A DNA stretch of 64,000 nucleotides from Streptomyces katrae (GCF_000717655.1 NZ_JNZY01000033.1:1-64000); one strand, 5' to 3'. Positions 44,503-57,203 are shown, counted from the stretch's first letter. Made by a program: numbers and translations. The notes: generated from the letters alone by a model not told the origin.

Positions 44503-45381
44503 TCAGCCCAGCAGGATGCGCTTCAGCTCGCGGGCCGCGCGTGGGGGAGCGACGTCCGTGCGGTGGGCCAGGGCGATCGTGCGGCGCAGTGGAGAGCCCG
44601 CCAGAGGGGTGGCGCGCAGCCCCGGGCCGGCGTGGTCGACGACCATCGCCGGGACCACCGCGACGCCGAGCCCGGCGCGGACGAAGCCCAGGATCGCGTC
44701 CATCTCCCCGCCCTCCACCGTGAACACGGGCTCGAAGCCCTCCGCCCTGCAGGCGGCCACCGTCAGGTCCCGCAGGTCGTAGCCGTGGCGGAACATCACC
44801 ATCGGCTCGTCGCGCAGCGCGGACACCGTGAGCGGGCCGCCGCCCGCCGGAGGCGGCAGTCCCGCCGAGGAGACCACCACCAGGTCCTCCGTCAGAAGCT
44901 CCACCGTGGTCAGGGCCGGAGCCGAAGGCGGCAGCGGCAGCGCGATCAGCGCCAAGTCCAGGGCCCCGCGCGCGAGTTCCCGTACGAGGTCCAGCGAACC
45001 GCTCTCCTCGATCAGCAGCTCGATCCCCGGATGGGCGGTGTGGAAGGCCCGGAGCACATGCGGCAGCAGGCCCGTGCACACGCTCGGCGTGGCCCCCAGC
45101 CGGACCCGCCCGCGCCGCAGCTGCGCCAGTTCCTGCACCTCGAGCCGCGCGGTGTCCGCGTCGGCCAGGATCCGCCGGGCCAGCGGCAGGAGCGCCTCGC
45201 CGGCGTCGGTGAGCGCGATGTTGCCCCGCGCCCGGCTGAAGAGCTCCGCCCCCAGCTCCCGTTCGAGCGCCTTGATCTGCTGCGAGAGCGACGGCTGGGC
45301 GACGTGCACCCGCTCCGCGGCCCGGGTGAAGTGCCGGGTCTCGGCGACGGCCACGAAGTACAGGAGCTGCTGGAACTGCAT
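44503..45381 (-). CDS. LysR-family transcriptional regulator
   Basis: A 292-residue LTTR. The HTH (residues 1-60) reads QFQQLLYFVAVAETRHFTRA and HVAQPSLSQQIKALERELG. The effector domain (90-292) includes RLGATPSVCTGLLPHVLRAF and ILGFVRAGLGVAVVPAMVV. It diverges from sdhCAB with 94 bases between the starts, and a T-N11-A box lies 20 bases from its own start. It is the likely regulator of the succinate dehydrogenase operon. Confidence 0.92.
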   Translation of the reverse strand: MQFQQLLYFVAVAETRHFTRAAERVHVAQPSLSQQIKALERELGAELFSRARGNIALTDAGEALLPLARRILADADTARLEVQELAQLRRGRVRLGATPSVCTGLLPHVLRAFHTAHPGIELLIEESGSLDLVRELARGALDLALIALPLPPSAPALTTVELLTEDLVVVSSAGLPPPAGGGPLTVSALRDEPMVMFRHGYDLRDLTVAACRAEGFEPVFTVEGGEMDAILGFVRAGLGVAVVPAMVVDHAGPGLRATPLAGSPLRRTIALAHRTDVAPPRAARELKRILLG

Positions 45382-45401
45382 CACCCCAGGCTACGCCCTA
45401 C

Positions 45402-45416
45402 ATAGCGATCCCCTAT
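45402..45416. promoter_or_regulatory. LysR box upstream of sdhC
   Basis: ATAG-N7-CTAT forms the classical T-N11-A LysR recognition pattern (T at 45403, A at 45415). It lies 20 bases before the lysR start and 59 bases before sdhC, the expected position for an autoregulating LTTR that also acts on the divergent operon. Confidence 0.62.
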
Positions 45417-45475
45417 CGAGATCAGCGCCATCATGTCTTGGACCTCTCGGGACTTCGGTCCTTACCGTCTGTGAC

Positions 45476-46180
45476 ATGGCTCTGGCAACGCGGACGGGCC
45501 GACGGCCGTCCACCACGCGAACGCTCTGGGACTCCACCGTCGGCAAGAAGTCCGTGATGGCGGTGTCCGGGCTGATCATGCTCGGATACCTGGTCGTCCA
45601 CATGATCGGCAACCTCAAGATCTTCTTTGGACCGGGGGATTTCAACGGGTACGCGCACTGGCTCCGCCACATGGGCGAGCCCTTCCTGCACAGCCACTGG
45701 GGCCTGTGGGCGGCCCGCGTCATCCTGCTCGCCGCCGTCGTCGCACACGCCGTGTCCGCGTACCAGCTCAGCCGCCGCGACATCAGGGCCCGCCCGGTCA
45801 GGTACGCCCACAAGCGCCGCCGAGCGAGCTACGCCACGCGCACCATGCGCTGGGGCGGTGTCATACTCGCCCTGTTCATCGTCTGGCACCTGCTCGACCT
45901 CACCACGCTCACCGTCAACGAGCGCGCATGGGCCGGCCACCCCTACGAGAACGTCCTCGCCACCTTCTCCACCTGGTACGGGAACAGCATCTACATCGTG
46001 GCGATGGCCGCCCTCGCGATGCACGTCCGGCACGGCTTCTGGAGCGCCGCCCAGACCCTCGGCGCGGGCAACGCCCGCCGCGACCGGGCACTGAAGCTCC
46101 TCGCCAACGCCCTGGCCCTCGTCCTCTTCGCGGGCTTCGTCTCCGTACCCGTCGCCGTCATGACCGGAGTGGTGAGCTGA
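45476..46180 (+). CDS. sdhC: Succinate dehydrogenase cytochrome b subunit
   Basis: A 234-residue integral membrane subunit of the single-chain (b558, B-type) class. Five hydrophobic segments are visible, with haem-ligand His residues in [35 protein letters not shown] and [10 protein letters not shown]. It anchors the SdhAB dimer and passes electrons to menaquinone. No ribosome binding site precedes the ATG (CCGTCTGTGACATG), so a leaderless message is possible. sdhA follows after one base. Confidence 0.92.
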   Translation: MALATRTGRRPSTTRTLWDSTVGKKSVMAVSGLIMLGYLVVHMIGNLKIFFGPGDFNGYAHWLRHMGEPFLHSHWGLWAARVILLAAVVAHAVSAYQLSRRDIRARPVRYAHKRRRASYATRTMRWGGVILALFIVWHLLDLTTLTVNERAWAGHPYENVLATFSTWYGNSIYIVAMAALAMHVRHGFWSAAQTLGAGNARRDRALKLLANALALVLFAGFVSVPVAVMTGVVS

Positions 46181-46181
46181 C

Positions 46182-48145
<1,964 letters not shown>

Positions 48146-48149
<4 letters not shown>

Positions 48150-48892
48150 GGCTCAACCTGCGCGTCTGGCGCCAGCAGAACCCCGACACCCCCGGCGCCA
48201 TGGTCACGTACGAGGTCGACGGCATATCCCGCGACATGTCGTTCCTGGAGATGCTCGACACCCTCAACGAGGACCTCATCCTGCGCGGCGAGGACCCGGT
48301 CGCCTTCGACCACGACTGCCGCGAGGGCATCTGCGGCGCGTGCAGCCTCGTGATCAACGGCGATGCCCACGGTCCCGAGCGCACCACCACCTGCCAGCTC
48401 CACATGCGGTCCTTCGCCGACGGCGACACCATCGACGTCGAGCCCTGGCGGGCCGCCGCCTTCCCCGTGGTCAAGGACCTCGTCGTGGACCGCAGCGCCT
48501 TCGACCGGATCATCCAGGCAGGTGGTTACGTCACCGCCCCGACCGGATCGGCCCCCGAGGCGCACGCCACCGCCGTGCCCAAGGCCGACGCCGACTTCGC
48601 GTTCGAGCACGCCGAGTGCATCGGCTGCGGGGCCTGCGTGGCGGCCTGCCCCAACGGTTCCGCGATGCTCTTCACCTCCGCCAAGGTCAACCACCTCAAC
48701 GTGCTGCCGCAGGGCTCGCCCGAGCGGGAGACCCGCGTACTGGACATGGTGGCCCAGATGGACGGCGAGGGTTTCGGCGGCTGCACCCTCACCGGGGAGT
48801 GCGCCACGGCCTGCCCCAAGGGCATCCCGCTGCCGTCCATCGCCGCCATGAACCGCGAGTGGCTGCGGGCGGTCCGCAAGAACGGAGCATGA
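48146..48892 (+). CDS. sdhB: Succinate dehydrogenase iron-sulfur subunit
   Basis: A 248-residue electron-transfer subunit linking the flavin to the haem subunit. The 2Fe-2S ligands are in [14 protein letters not shown] and TTTCQLHM. The 4Fe-4S site is [15 protein letters not shown] and the 3Fe-4S site is [15 protein letters not shown]. It is the last gene of sdhCAB. No hairpin of note follows at once, but the next gene is 234 bases away and unrelated. Confidence 0.95.
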
Positions 48893-49126
48893 GGGGGCCA
48901 CGAGCACCGAGGATCACGCAGGATCACCGCGACCGCCGAATCTGAGAAGGTCCTGTGAGATGCGGACAAAGAGACTTCAGACACTTGCGTGAAAAATGAA
49001 CGACGGGAAAGGTGGAGGTGAACGAGGCATCCGCCCCTGCCTGCCGGACGGCACCGCACCCCCTCACGCCGGGTGCCGCCCGCATCCTCGGGTGCCGCAC
49101 ACCGGCGCCGTCTCGCGAGGTCGTAT

Positions 49127-50854
49127 ATGCAGGGCCCTTCCCGTTTCCCCTTTCCCGTCGGCCTGCGCCGGATCGTACGGACGCTGCGCCGGCCCGGCGG
49201 CGTACCGAAACAGCCGGACGCCGCCCACCGGGAGCGCACCGGGAGCGGGGGCCAGGCGCCGCCCCCGGCCGGCCGGACCCGTGAGGACGAGCTGCTGGGG
49301 CAAACGCCGGGCCTGGTCCGGCACCGCGGCCGGCTCGCCCGGGTCCGCGACGACCTGCTGCCCGCCGGCGCCCGGGACGCCGGCCTGAACGCGGTCGCCG
49401 AGGCACTCGAAGCGGCGGCCGTCCCGTACGGACTGGTCCCCGACGGCGGGCTGCGGCACCGGGTGGCCATCGCCCCGGACGACCGCGCCGCCGCCCTGAA
49501 GGCATGCGCCGCGGCCTTCACCGGGCTCCCCGTGTACGCCCTGCTCTTCGGCGACGGCGGGGAAGCGGGCGAGGTCCTCGCCGAAGCACTCCCCGAAGCG
49601 GTCGCGGCCCGGGAGTCCGGGCCCGCCGACCCGCCGCACCCGAAGATCAAGGGCATCCGCCTCTTCCAGCCGGTCGTCACCTCCGGCCGGACCCTGGCCT
49701 ACGGCCCCGACACCGGCTGCGACCTGGAATTCTGGGAAGCCGCCGATTCCGGCATCGGCGCGATCGCCGGCCTGCGCGAGACCCCGTACGGCTGGTGGGT
49801 GCCGACCCTCGAAGCCACCGCCACCCTCCGCGTCGGCGACCGCGACCACCCCGTCGTCGACGCCTTCGCAGGCCGCTTCCCCGACGACATCGACTTCCCC
49901 GTCGACGCCGTGATCACCTGGGTCGACGCCGGCGACGCCGCCTGGCGCCGCCGCCGGGACCATGCCGCCGCGGCCGAGGCCGGCACCCGTGGCCACGCCC
50001 TCGTCGACCACGCCGAGAACCGCTACCGCGACCGAGGCGAACTCCGCTACTGCCTGCGCTCCATCGCCGCCCACGCGCCATGGATCCGCCGCGTCTTCAT
50101 CGTCACCGACGACCAGACCCCGCCCTGGCTCGCCACCGACCACCCCCGGCTGACCGTCGTCGACCACCGCGAACTGTTCGCCGACCCCACCGGCCTTCCG
50201 GTGTTCAACTCCCACGCCATCGAGAGCCAGCTCCACCGCATCCCCGGCCTCGCCGAGCACTTCCTCTACTTCAACGACGACATCTTCCTCGGCCGCCCGC
50301 AGTGCCCGCAGAACTACTTCCTCTCCTCCGGGCTGCCCAAGGTCTTCCACGACCGGCGGGCCGTGGCCCCCGACGACCCGAGCGATGACGACGACGTCTT
50401 CACCGCCTCCCAGAAGGCCACCCGCCGCGCGGTGGAACAGGCCGTGGGCCGCACCTATCCGCACATCCTGGCCCACACCCCGTACCCGCTCAGCCGCTCC
50501 CTCTTCGCCCACGTCGAGGAACGGCTGCCCGGCCGGCTCACCACCACCAGCCGCTCCGTCTTCCGCAGCGCCGAGGACCTCGCGCCCGTCACTCTCGCCT
50601 CCCACCTCGCCCTCGCCGACGCCCGCGCGGTCGAGGGCGAACTGGTCCACGCGTACGTCAGCACGGGCCGGGCCGACGAGATCCACCGGCTGCCCGGCCT
50701 CGCCGCCGACCGCTCGGCCGACGCGTTCTGCCTCGCCGACGACGACGCCGGCCCCGGCCTTTCGCCCCGGGAACAGCAGCGCGCGGTCACCGCGTTCCTG
50801 GAGGCGTACTTCCCGGTGCCCTCCCCGTACGAGAAGCCCCTGCCGACCGGCTGA
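49127..50854 (+). CDS. Stealth-family sugar-phosphate transferase
   Basis: A 575-residue protein preceded by GAGG six bases before the ATG. After a variable N-terminal half (1-255) it has the four Stealth conserved regions: CR1 VDAVITWVDAGDAAWRRRR near residue 262, CR2 RYRDRGELRYCLRSIAAHAP to SQLHRIPGLAEHF and LYFNDDIFLGRP, CR3 AVGRTYPHILAHTPYPLSR and a short CR4. Stealth enzymes are hexose-1-phosphate transferases of capsule and exopolysaccharide synthesis. No capsule cluster surrounds it. The 234-base gap upstream holds its promoter. Confidence 0.88.
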   Translation: MQGPSRFPFPVGLRRIVRTLRRPGGVPKQPDAAHRERTGSGGQAPPPAGRTREDELLGQTPGLVRHRGRLARVRDDLLPAGARDAGLNAVAEALEAAAVPYGLVPDGGLRHRVAIAPDDRAAALKACAAAFTGLPVYALLFGDGGEAGEVLAEALPEAVAARESGPADPPHPKIKGIRLFQPVVTSGRTLAYGPDTGCDLEFWEAADSGIGAIAGLRETPYGWWVPTLEATATLRVGDRDHPVVDAFAGRFPDDIDFPVDAVITWVDAGDAAWRRRRDHAAAAEAGTRGHALVDHAENRYRDRGELRYCLRSIAAHAPWIRRVFIVTDDQTPPWLATDHPRLTVVDHRELFADPTGLPVFNSHAIESQLHRIPGLAEHFLYFNDDIFLGRPQCPQNYFLSSGLPKVFHDRRAVAPDDPSDDDDVFTASQKATRRAVEQAVGRTYPHILAHTPYPLSRSLFAHVEERLPGRLTTTSRSVFRSAEDLAPVTLASHLALADARAVEGELVHAYVSTGRADEIHRLPGLAADRSADAFCLADDDAGPGLSPREQQRAVTAFLEAYFPVPSPYEKPLPTG

Positions 50855-50977
50855 GCCGACCGGCGGACCCGACGCGCTGACCCGATCGGCGGATCCGATC
50901 GGCCGACCGGGCGCTCGTGGCCGCCGTACGACGCGCCGCACCCGCCCGCGTCCGGCCCGTGCGGGACAGTGGGCCCC

Positions 50978-51631
50978 ATGCCACAAGCCCCCGCCGGGTC
51001 CGGACCGCGCCGCCGCACCCTCCTGGCGGCCGCCGCCCTCGCCCCGCTCGCGATGGCCGGCTGCTCCGCGGAGGACCCGTCCGGCACCACGGCCCATGGC
51101 CCGAAACCCGCACCGAAGGACGCCCTCGTCATGGTGATCCGGCACGCGGAGAAGCCGTACGCGGGGGACCTGGGCGAAGACGAGGACGGCGACGAGCACC
51201 CCGGATCCCTCGCCGGACGCGGCCGCCGGCGGGCCGAGGAACTGCACCGCCTCTTCCTGCCCGCCGGCGGTTCCACGCTGCCCCGCCCCGCGGTCGTCTT
51301 CGCGGCCGGCGGCCCTGCCGGAGCCCCCGCCCGCTGCCGCCAGACGGTCGAGCCGCTGGCCGCGACCCTGCGCACCCCGCTGCGCGGCGAGTTCGCCGTC
51401 GGAGCCGAACCGGCCCTGGGCCAGGCCGTGCTGGCCGCCCGTATGCCCGTACTCGTCTGCTGGGAGCACACCGGCGTCCCCCGCCTGATCCACTCCCTCG
51501 GCGCCCACCAGGTGCTCGGCATCCCCGCCGCCTGGCCCGACCGCTACGACCTGGTCTGGCTGTTCACCCGCCGGCAGGGCCGGTGGAGCTTCCGCGAACT
51601 TCCGCAGCACCTGCTGCCGGGGGATGCGTAG
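50978..51631 (+). CDS. Exported histidine-phosphatase-like lipoprotein
   Basis: A 217-residue protein. The N-terminus has twin Arg residues (GPRRRTLLAAAALAPLAMAGC), fitting a Tat signal with a lipobox Cys near residue 29. The domain starts with the histidine phosphatase signature VMVIRHAEKPYAGDL and continues with LAGRGRRRAEELHRLF. The usual downstream His motif reads LVCWEHTGVPRLI. It probably hydrolyses a phosphate ester at the outer membrane face. The substrate is unknown. Confidence 0.82.
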   Translation: MPQAPAGSGPRRRTLLAAAALAPLAMAGCSAEDPSGTTAHGPKPAPKDALVMVIRHAEKPYAGDLGEDEDGDEHPGSLAGRGRRRAEELHRLFLPAGGSTLPRPAVVFAAGGPAGAPARCRQTVEPLAATLRTPLRGEFAVGAEPALGQAVLAARMPVLVCWEHTGVPRLIHSLGAHQVLGIPAAWPDRYDLVWLFTRRQGRWSFRELPQHLLPGDA

Positions 51632-51697
51632 CCCGTCAGGCGCAGGCCGACGTGGTCCGAGCGTCGTCGTCCGACCGGCACAGAAGGGTGCAGGGAC

Positions 51698-53707
51698 ATG
51701 CACGGTGGCGAGCCGGCAGCGCCGGTCGGCAGGCGGGACCGGCGCGCCATGCTGATGTGGTGGGGGCCGCGGGCGCTGTTCGTCCTGGGCGCCGTGGTGC
51801 TCGTCGTGGAGTCCAGCCGCGGAGTGCCGCTCCGCGAGCTGTACGCGGCTCTGGGCTTCTTCGGGGTCTGCAGCGCAGTCTTCGTCGGACGGCAGCTGGG
51901 CGCAGGTCACGAGCCGGGCCCCGGCGGGCACATCCCGCGCTGGCTGCTCCGGGCGGCCGGCCTGCTGACCGCTTCCGGAGTGGTGGTACTCGTCCTCCAC
52001 CTGGCGGGAGTGCAGGGGGACGCCCTGCCGCTCGTCGGGTCGGTGCTCCTGCTGCTCGGTCTGGGCTGGTTCGCCGAAGCGTGGCGCGGAGTCGAACCGG
52101 GCCGGCCGAGGAGGGCGCTGCTGCTGTGGGGCGCGGCCCTCATGGCCCTGACCGCGGTGGTGGCGGTCATCGCGGCCCTCGTGCTGCCCAAGGCCAAGGG
52201 CGGTCTCTACGTCGGCCTGCTCATCAGCCTCGGCGCGGCCCTCTTCGCGTGCCTCCCGCTGAGCCTCAACCTCCTGTCCGAATGGGGCGTGCGCCTCCTG
52301 CGGGCGCGGCGCTCCGCCGCGGGGCCCGGGGCCGGTGTGGGGGTCACCGGGATCCTCGGCCTCGTCGTCACCGCCGCAGTCGTCCTGTCCTGCCTGTGGC
52401 TCGTCCAGCGGGACTGGGTGCTGGGTGCGGTGCTCGTCGGGGCGGCGCTGTTCCTGCTGGCGGCCATCGTCTCCAACACGCACGCCGACGTCGCCCTCGT
52501 CCTCGCGGGGCTCTGCCTCCTCGCGGCGGCGCCCCCGGAGCACCGCCACCCCCAGGCCCTCGACCCCGCAGGCGGACAGCGCGTCCTCGTGGCCCTGGGC
52601 GACTCCTACATGTCGGGCGAGGGCGCGAGCAGCTACTTCGAGGGAACCGACGACGGCGGCCGCAACGAATGCCGGCGCTCGCCCTCCGCCTACGCGGTCG
52701 GACTCGGCACCGCCGGCCCGCGGTTCGACCGCGTGCTGTTCCTCGCCTGCTCCGGCGCGCGGACCTACAACGTCAACCCCCGCTCCGGAGGCGGCCGCTC
52801 CCGCGTGCAGCCGGGCGAACCGGGCACCCAGATCGACCAGTTGAAAGGCGTGGCGTCCTCGTTCCACCCGGCCCTCGTCATCGTCGCCCTGGGCGGCAAC
52901 GACGCCGGGTTCGCCATCCTCGGAGAGGCGTGCCTCGCGCCGGGCGACTGCGAGACCCGCAGGTCCCTGTTCCTGAACAACCTGCCGAAGGTCCGGCAGG
53001 ACCTCATCGCGACCTACCGGTCCCTGCGGCAGGCCGTGCCCGCCGGCGTGCCCATCGTGGCCGTGCCCTACCCGCAGCCGATCGCCGCAGCCGGCCGCTG
53101 CAGCGGAGTGGCCCTGACGAAGGCCGAGCGCGATTTCATCCGCACGTTCGTGGAACAGCTCGACACCACGATGCGCCAGGCGGCCGACACGGCGGGCATC
53201 ACCTACATGGCCGAGATGAAGGACAGCTTCGCCACGCACCGGCTCCAGCTGTGCGAGCGCAGAAAGGGCGCAGCCGGAGTCAACTTCGTGGACATCGAGA
53301 CGGTCAACGGGCTCGCCGCACAGCGCTTCAGCCCCGCCAAGTGGCTCCACAACAGCCTGCACCCGAACGAACGCGGGCACGCAGCCATGCGCGACACCTT
53401 CACCGCCTGGCTCGACGCCCACCCCGAACTCCTGCCGCACGCCCCCACGGGCCACGAACAGGCGACGGTCCTCCCCGCGGCCGAACCCGAGCCGCTGTGC
53501 GGCATGACCGACGACGCGGTGAACGCGCACTGCAGGGTGCAGCTGCGGGCCTGGGAGCTGGAACAGGTCCGGGGCGGCTGGCCGTGGCTGCTGCTCGTGC
53601 TGGTCGGACTGGCCGTGGTGTGGGCCGCGTGCATCGCCGTCTTCGGCCTGCTCCCCGGATCCGGGCGGTCCTACCTGGATCCCCGCTCCAGCGCGCGGGC
53701 CAGGTAA
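51698..53707 (+). CDS. Membrane-anchored SGNH/GDSL hydrolase
   Basis: A 669-residue protein. Residues 15-280 contain about eight hydrophobic segments (for example PRALFVLGAVVLVVESSRG and LVGSVLLLLGLGWFAEAW). An extracytoplasmic SGNH hydrolase domain (about 295-590) follows, with block I VALGDSYMSGEGAS, block III IVALGGNDAGFAI and block V NSLHPNERGHAAM. A last hydrophobic helix (WLLLVLVGLAVVWAACIAVF) ends the chain. It could deacylate a lipid or wall polymer. Its final 37 bases overlap the convergent UvrA-like gene. Confidence 0.88.
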   Translation: MHGGEPAAPVGRRDRRAMLMWWGPRALFVLGAVVLVVESSRGVPLRELYAALGFFGVCSAVFVGRQLGAGHEPGPGGHIPRWLLRAAGLLTASGVVVLVLHLAGVQGDALPLVGSVLLLLGLGWFAEAWRGVEPGRPRRALLLWGAALMALTAVVAVIAALVLPKAKGGLYVGLLISLGAALFACLPLSLNLLSEWGVRLLRARRSAAGPGAGVGVTGILGLVVTAAVVLSCLWLVQRDWVLGAVLVGAALFLLAAIVSNTHADVALVLAGLCLLAAAPPEHRHPQALDPAGGQRVLVALGDSYMSGEGASSYFEGTDDGGRNECRRSPSAYAVGLGTAGPRFDRVLFLACSGARTYNVNPRSGGGRSRVQPGEPGTQIDQLKGVASSFHPALVIVALGGNDAGFAILGEACLAPGDCETRRSLFLNNLPKVRQDLIATYRSLRQAVPAGVPIVAVPYPQPIAAAGRCSGVALTKAERDFIRTFVEQLDTTMRQAADTAGITYMAEMKDSFATHRLQLCERRKGAAGVNFVDIETVNGLAAQRFSPAKWLHNSLHPNERGHAAMRDTFTAWLDAHPELLPHAPTGHEQATVLPAAEPEPLCGMTDDAVNAHCRVQLRAWELEQVRGGWPWLLLVLVGLAVVWAACIAVFGLLPGSGRSYLDPRSSARAR

Positions 53708-56094
53708 GGGGCTGTGCGGCTCGCCGCCGTGCGGGCCACCCGAGCGGGCGGGCCCGACGCGACGATCCGGCCGCCGTCGGCGCCGCCGCCCGGGCCCAGG
53801 TCGATCACCCAGTCCGCGCCCGCCACCACCTCCATGTCGTGCTCGACGACCACCACCGAGTGCCCGGCCTCCACCAGCCCGTGCAACTGCCGCAGCAGCA
53901 CCTGCACATCGGCCGGATGCAGCCCCGTCGTCGGCTCGTCCAGTACGTACAGGGTGTGGTCGCGGCGCTGCCGCTGGAGCTCCGTGGCCAGCTTGATCCG
54001 CTGCGCCTCGCCGCCCGACAGCTCCGTGGCCGGCTGCCCCAGTCGCAGATAGCCCAGCCCGATGTCCTCCAGCGCCCGCAGGCTGCGCGCCGCCGCCGGG
54101 ACCTGCGCGAAGAACGAGGCCGCGGACTCCACCGTCAGCGCCAGCACCTCCGCGATGCTGAGCCCCTCGTACCGCACTTCCAGGGTCTCGGTGTTGTAGC
54201 GGGCCCCGGCGCAATCCGGGCATGGCGCGTACGTACTCGGCAGGAACAGCAGCTCCACCGAGACGAATCCCTCGCCCGTGCAGGTCTCGCACCGGCCGCC
54301 CGGCACGTTGAAGGAGAACCGGCCCGCCTTCCAGCCGCGCGCCCGTGCCTGCGGAGCCGCCGTGAACAGCTTGCGCACCACGTCGAACAGCCCCGTGTAC
54401 GTCGCCAGGTTGGAGCGCGGCGTCCGGCCGATCGGCTTCTGGTCCACCTCCACCAGCCGCCGCACCGGATACCCCGGGTCGGTGAGCCGCTCGCCGACCT
54501 CCCGGGCGAGCACCTGGCCCACCAGTGTGGACTTGCCCGACCCCGACACGCCCGTCACGGCGGTGAACACCCCGAGCGGGAACTCCGCGTCCACGCCCTG
54601 CAGGTTGTGCCGGTCGGCACCGGTGAGCCGGACCGAACCGGTCGCCTCCCGAACCTCCCGAACCTCCCGAACCTCCCGCACCGGCCCTGCCCCCGGCTCG
54701 GCGAACAGATGGCGGGCCGTCGCCGACGCCGCCACACCGGCCAGCTCCTGCGGCGGCCCGCTGTACAGCACCTGCCCGCCGTGCTCCCCGGCCAGCGGAC
54801 CCACGTCCACCAGCCAGTCCGCATGCCGCACCACATCCAGATGGTGCTCCACCACGAACACGGTGTTCCCCGCCGCCTTGAGCCGGTCCAGCACGCCGAG
54901 CAGCGCCTCCGTGTCGGCCGGGTGCAGCCCCGCCGACGGCTCGTCCAGTACGTACACCACCCCGAACAGCCCGGACCGCAGCTGCGTCGCCAGCCTCAGC
55001 CGCTGCAGCTCGCCCGCCGACAGGGTGGGCGCGGTGCGGTCCAGGCTCAGGTAGCCGAGCCCGAGCTCCACGACGGGCCCGATGCGGGACCGCAGGTCCT
55101 CGGCGAGCACCCGGGACGCTTCGCCGTCCGGGGCCGCGCCGGCCAGTACGCCGTCCAGGGCGGTCAGCGGCAGCGCCGCCAGCTCCGCGATGGTGCGGCC
55201 CGCGAACGTCACGGCCAGTGCCTCGGGCCGCAGCCGCCGCCCCGCGCACACCGGGCACGGGGAATCGGCGAGGAACCGCTCGGCGCGGGCGCGCAGCGTG
55301 GCGCTCTTGCTGTCCGAGAAGGTCCGCATCACATAGCGGTGGGCGCTCATGTACGTGCCCTGGTAGGGCCGCTGGATCCGGTCCGCCTCCCGCACCGGGT
55401 GCACCGTGACCACCGGCTGCTCCTCGGTGAACAGGATCCACTCGCGGTCCTTCGCCGTCAGCTCCCGCCAGGGCGCGTCCACGTCGTACCCGAGCGCCTC
55501 CAGGATGTCCCGGAGGTTCTTGCCCTGCCAGGCGCCGGGCCAGGCCGCGATCGCACCCTGGCGGATCGACAGCGCCGGGTCCGGAACGAGGAGGTCCTCG
55601 CTGGTGCGGTGGATGCTGCCGAGGCCGTGGCAGGACGGGCAGGCCCCGGCGGCGGTGTTGGGGGAGAAGGCGTCGGAGTCGAGCCGTTCGGCACCCGGAG
55701 GATAGGTCCCGGCGCGGGAGTACAGCATGCGCAGGGAGTTGGACAGCAGGGTCACCGTCCCGACCGAGGACCGCGAGCCGGGGGAGGAGCGCCGCTGCTC
55801 CAGCGAGACGGCGGGCGGCAGCCCGGTGACGGAATCCACCTTCGGGGCGCCGATCTGGTGGATCAGGCGGCGGGCGTACGGGGCCACCGACTCGAAGTAC
55901 CGGCGCTGGGCCTCGGCGTAGAGCGTGCCGAAGGCGAGCGAGCTCTTGCCGGAGCCGGAGACCCCGGTGAACACGGTCAGCGCGTCGCGCGGAATGTCCA
56001 CGTCGACGCCGCGCAGGTTGTGCTCCCGGGCACCCCTCACCCGTACGAAGGAGTCGTGGTGGGCCTGGGGTGCGGTGGCGGTGGAGTGGTGCAT
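53671..56094 (-). CDS. UvrA-like ABC ATPase (UvrA2/DrrC type)
   Basis: An 807-residue homologue of excinuclease subunit A, shorter than true UvrA. Two ATPase modules are present: Walker [16 protein letters not shown] near residue 47 and [13 protein letters not shown] near 500, signatures [15 protein letters not shown] and [15 protein letters not shown], Walker B stretches [13 protein letters not shown] and [13 protein letters not shown]. Zinc-binding Cys pairs are CPSCHG, CPVCAG, CETCTG and CPDCAG. The UvrB-binding domain seems missing. Relatives give resistance to DNA-binding drugs or act in repair. Translation starts at the ATG at 56094. Confidence 0.9.
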   Translation of the reverse strand: MHHSTATAPQAHHDSFVRVRGAREHNLRGVDVDIPRDALTVFTGVSGSGKSSLAFGTLYAEAQRRYFESVAPYARRLIHQIGAPKVDSVTGLPPAVSLEQRRSSPGSRSSVGTVTLLSNSLRMLYSRAGTYPPGAERLDSDAFSPNTAAGACPSCHGLGSIHRTSEDLLVPDPALSIRQGAIAAWPGAWQGKNLRDILEALGYDVDAPWRELTAKDREWILFTEEQPVVTVHPVREADRIQRPYQGTYMSAHRYVMRTFSDSKSATLRARAERFLADSPCPVCAGRRLRPEALAVTFAGRTIAELAALPLTALDGVLAGAAPDGEASRVLAEDLRSRIGPVVELGLGYLSLDRTAPTLSAGELQRLRLATQLRSGLFGVVYVLDEPSAGLHPADTEALLGVLDRLKAAGNTVFVVEHHLDVVRHADWLVDVGPLAGEHGGQVLYSGPPQELAGVAASATARHLFAEPGAGPVREVREVREVREATGSVRLTGADRHNLQGVDAEFPLGVFTAVTGVSGSGKSTLVGQVLAREVGERLTDPGYPVRRLVEVDQKPIGRTPRSNLATYTGLFDVVRKLFTAAPQARARGWKAGRFSFNVPGGRCETCTGEGFVSVELLFLPSTYAPCPDCAGARYNTETLEVRYEGLSIAEVLALTVESAASFFAQVPAAARSLRALEDIGLGYLRLGQPATELSGGEAQRIKLATELQRQRRDHTLYVLDEPTTGLHPADVQVLLRQLHGLVEAGHSVVVVEHDMEVVAGADWVIDLGPGGGADGGRIVASGPPARVARTAASRTAPYLARALERGSR
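54645..54678. repeat. 9-bp tandem repeat in the UvrA-like gene
   Basis: The unit CCTCCCGAA (plus strand) repeats 3.8 times without change and codes on the minus strand for REV units in [15 protein letters not shown]. It lies in the linker between the two ATPase halves, keeps frame, and is a likely site of copy-number change. Confidence 0.8.
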
Positions 56095-56160
56095 TCGCCC
56101 CAGTTTACGGGGCCCCCGCACGGGTGGCGTGTACGGGCCGCGTCGACGGTCCGCCCCGGA

Positions 56161-57150
56161 TCACAGCCCCGCCACCCGGGCCAGCCGCTCGAACGAGTCC
56201 AGCAGCGCCACGCGGTCGTACGTGGACGTGGTGACCAGCAGCTCGTCCGCGCCGGTCAGCTCGGCCACCTCGGCGAGTTGCGCCGCGACCTGCTCCTCGG
56301 TGCCGTGGACGTGCCCGGCGAGGCCGCCCTCGTACAGCTCCCGCTCCTTCGGGGTCATGGCGAGGGCCTCGACCTCCTCCGCCGGGCGCAGCGCCGGGAA
56401 GCTGCCCCGGGTGCGGGAGTACGCGAGGGACCACGCCTCCGGGACCAGGATGCGCCGGGCCTCCTGCGGGGTCGGCGCCACGGCCACCGTCCCGGAGATC
56501 ATCACGTACGGCTCCGAGCCGCCGGCCGAGGGGCGGAACTCCTCACGGTAGCGCCCGATGACCTCCGTGACCCGGCCCCGGGCCCGCAGGTCGCCCACCA
56601 CCAGCGGCAGTCCGGCCCGGGCCGCGATCCCGGCGCCCTCGCCGGTGGCCAGCACGTACGCCGGTATCCGCAGCCCCTCCGCGGGGCGGGCGTGCACCTG
56701 GGGGTGCGTCTGCTGGGTGCCGTCGAGCCAGCCCAGGAGCTCCGCCAGCTGCTCCTCGAACCGGTCGGCGTCCCCGGTGTCCCGGCCCAGCGCCCGGCGG
56801 ATCCCGCCGGTGAAGCCGACCGAGCGGCCGAGCCCCATGTCGATCCGGCCCGGGAACAGCGACTCCAGGACCCCGAACTGCTCGGCGACCACCAGCGGTT
56901 GGTGGTTGGGCAGCATCACCCCGCCGGTGCCGACCCGGATCCGTCGGGTGGCCCCGGCGACGGCCGCGGCCAGGACGGCGGGCGCGGAGCCCGCTACTCC
57001 GGGGACGCTGTGGTGCTCGGACACCCAGAAACGGTGGTAGCCGAGCCGCTCCGCCGCACGGGCGAGCTCCACGGTGTCGCGCAGGGCCTGCGGGGCGGGG
57101 TGCCCCTCGCGGGTGCGGGACCGGTCGAGGATGGAGAGTTTCCGGATCAC
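56161..57150 (-). CDS. LLM-class flavin-dependent oxidoreductase
   Basis: A 329-residue luciferase-like (beta/alpha barrel) oxidoreductase. Family features are [57 protein letters not shown] and GRSVGF. It would use FMN or F420; the choice cannot be read from the sequence. The substrate is unknown. It starts at 57150, divergent from the HAD gene with 53 bases between the starts. Confidence 0.88.
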   Translation of the reverse strand: MIRKLSILDRSRTREGHPAPQALRDTVELARAAERLGYHRFWVSEHHSVPGVAGSAPAVLAAAVAGATRRIRVGTGGVMLPNHQPLVVAEQFGVLESLFPGRIDMGLGRSVGFTGGIRRALGRDTGDADRFEEQLAELLGWLDGTQQTHPQVHARPAEGLRIPAYVLATGEGAGIAARAGLPLVVGDLRARGRVTEVIGRYREEFRPSAGGSEPYVMISGTVAVAPTPQEARRILVPEAWSLAYSRTRGSFPALRPAEEVEALAMTPKERELYEGGLAGHVHGTEEQVAAQLAEVAELTGADELLVTTSTYDRVALLDSFERLARVAGL

Positions 57151-57203
57151 ACAAGGCTGTAACGCACACGCGCCGAAACGATTCCCTGCCTACTCTGGCC
57201 TGC

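Noticed and set aside
49064..55441. 2125-residue open frame on the minus strand
   Set aside because: It runs antisense through four well-supported genes and then along the UvrA-like gene in the wrong frame. Its composition is Gly/Arg/Ala-rich with no domain, as expected for a shadow frame in high-G+C DNA.
50917..57162. 2081-residue open frame on the plus strand
   Set aside because: It overlaps recognised genes on both strands in another frame, has no family resemblance, and shows His/Pro/Arg-rich shadow composition.
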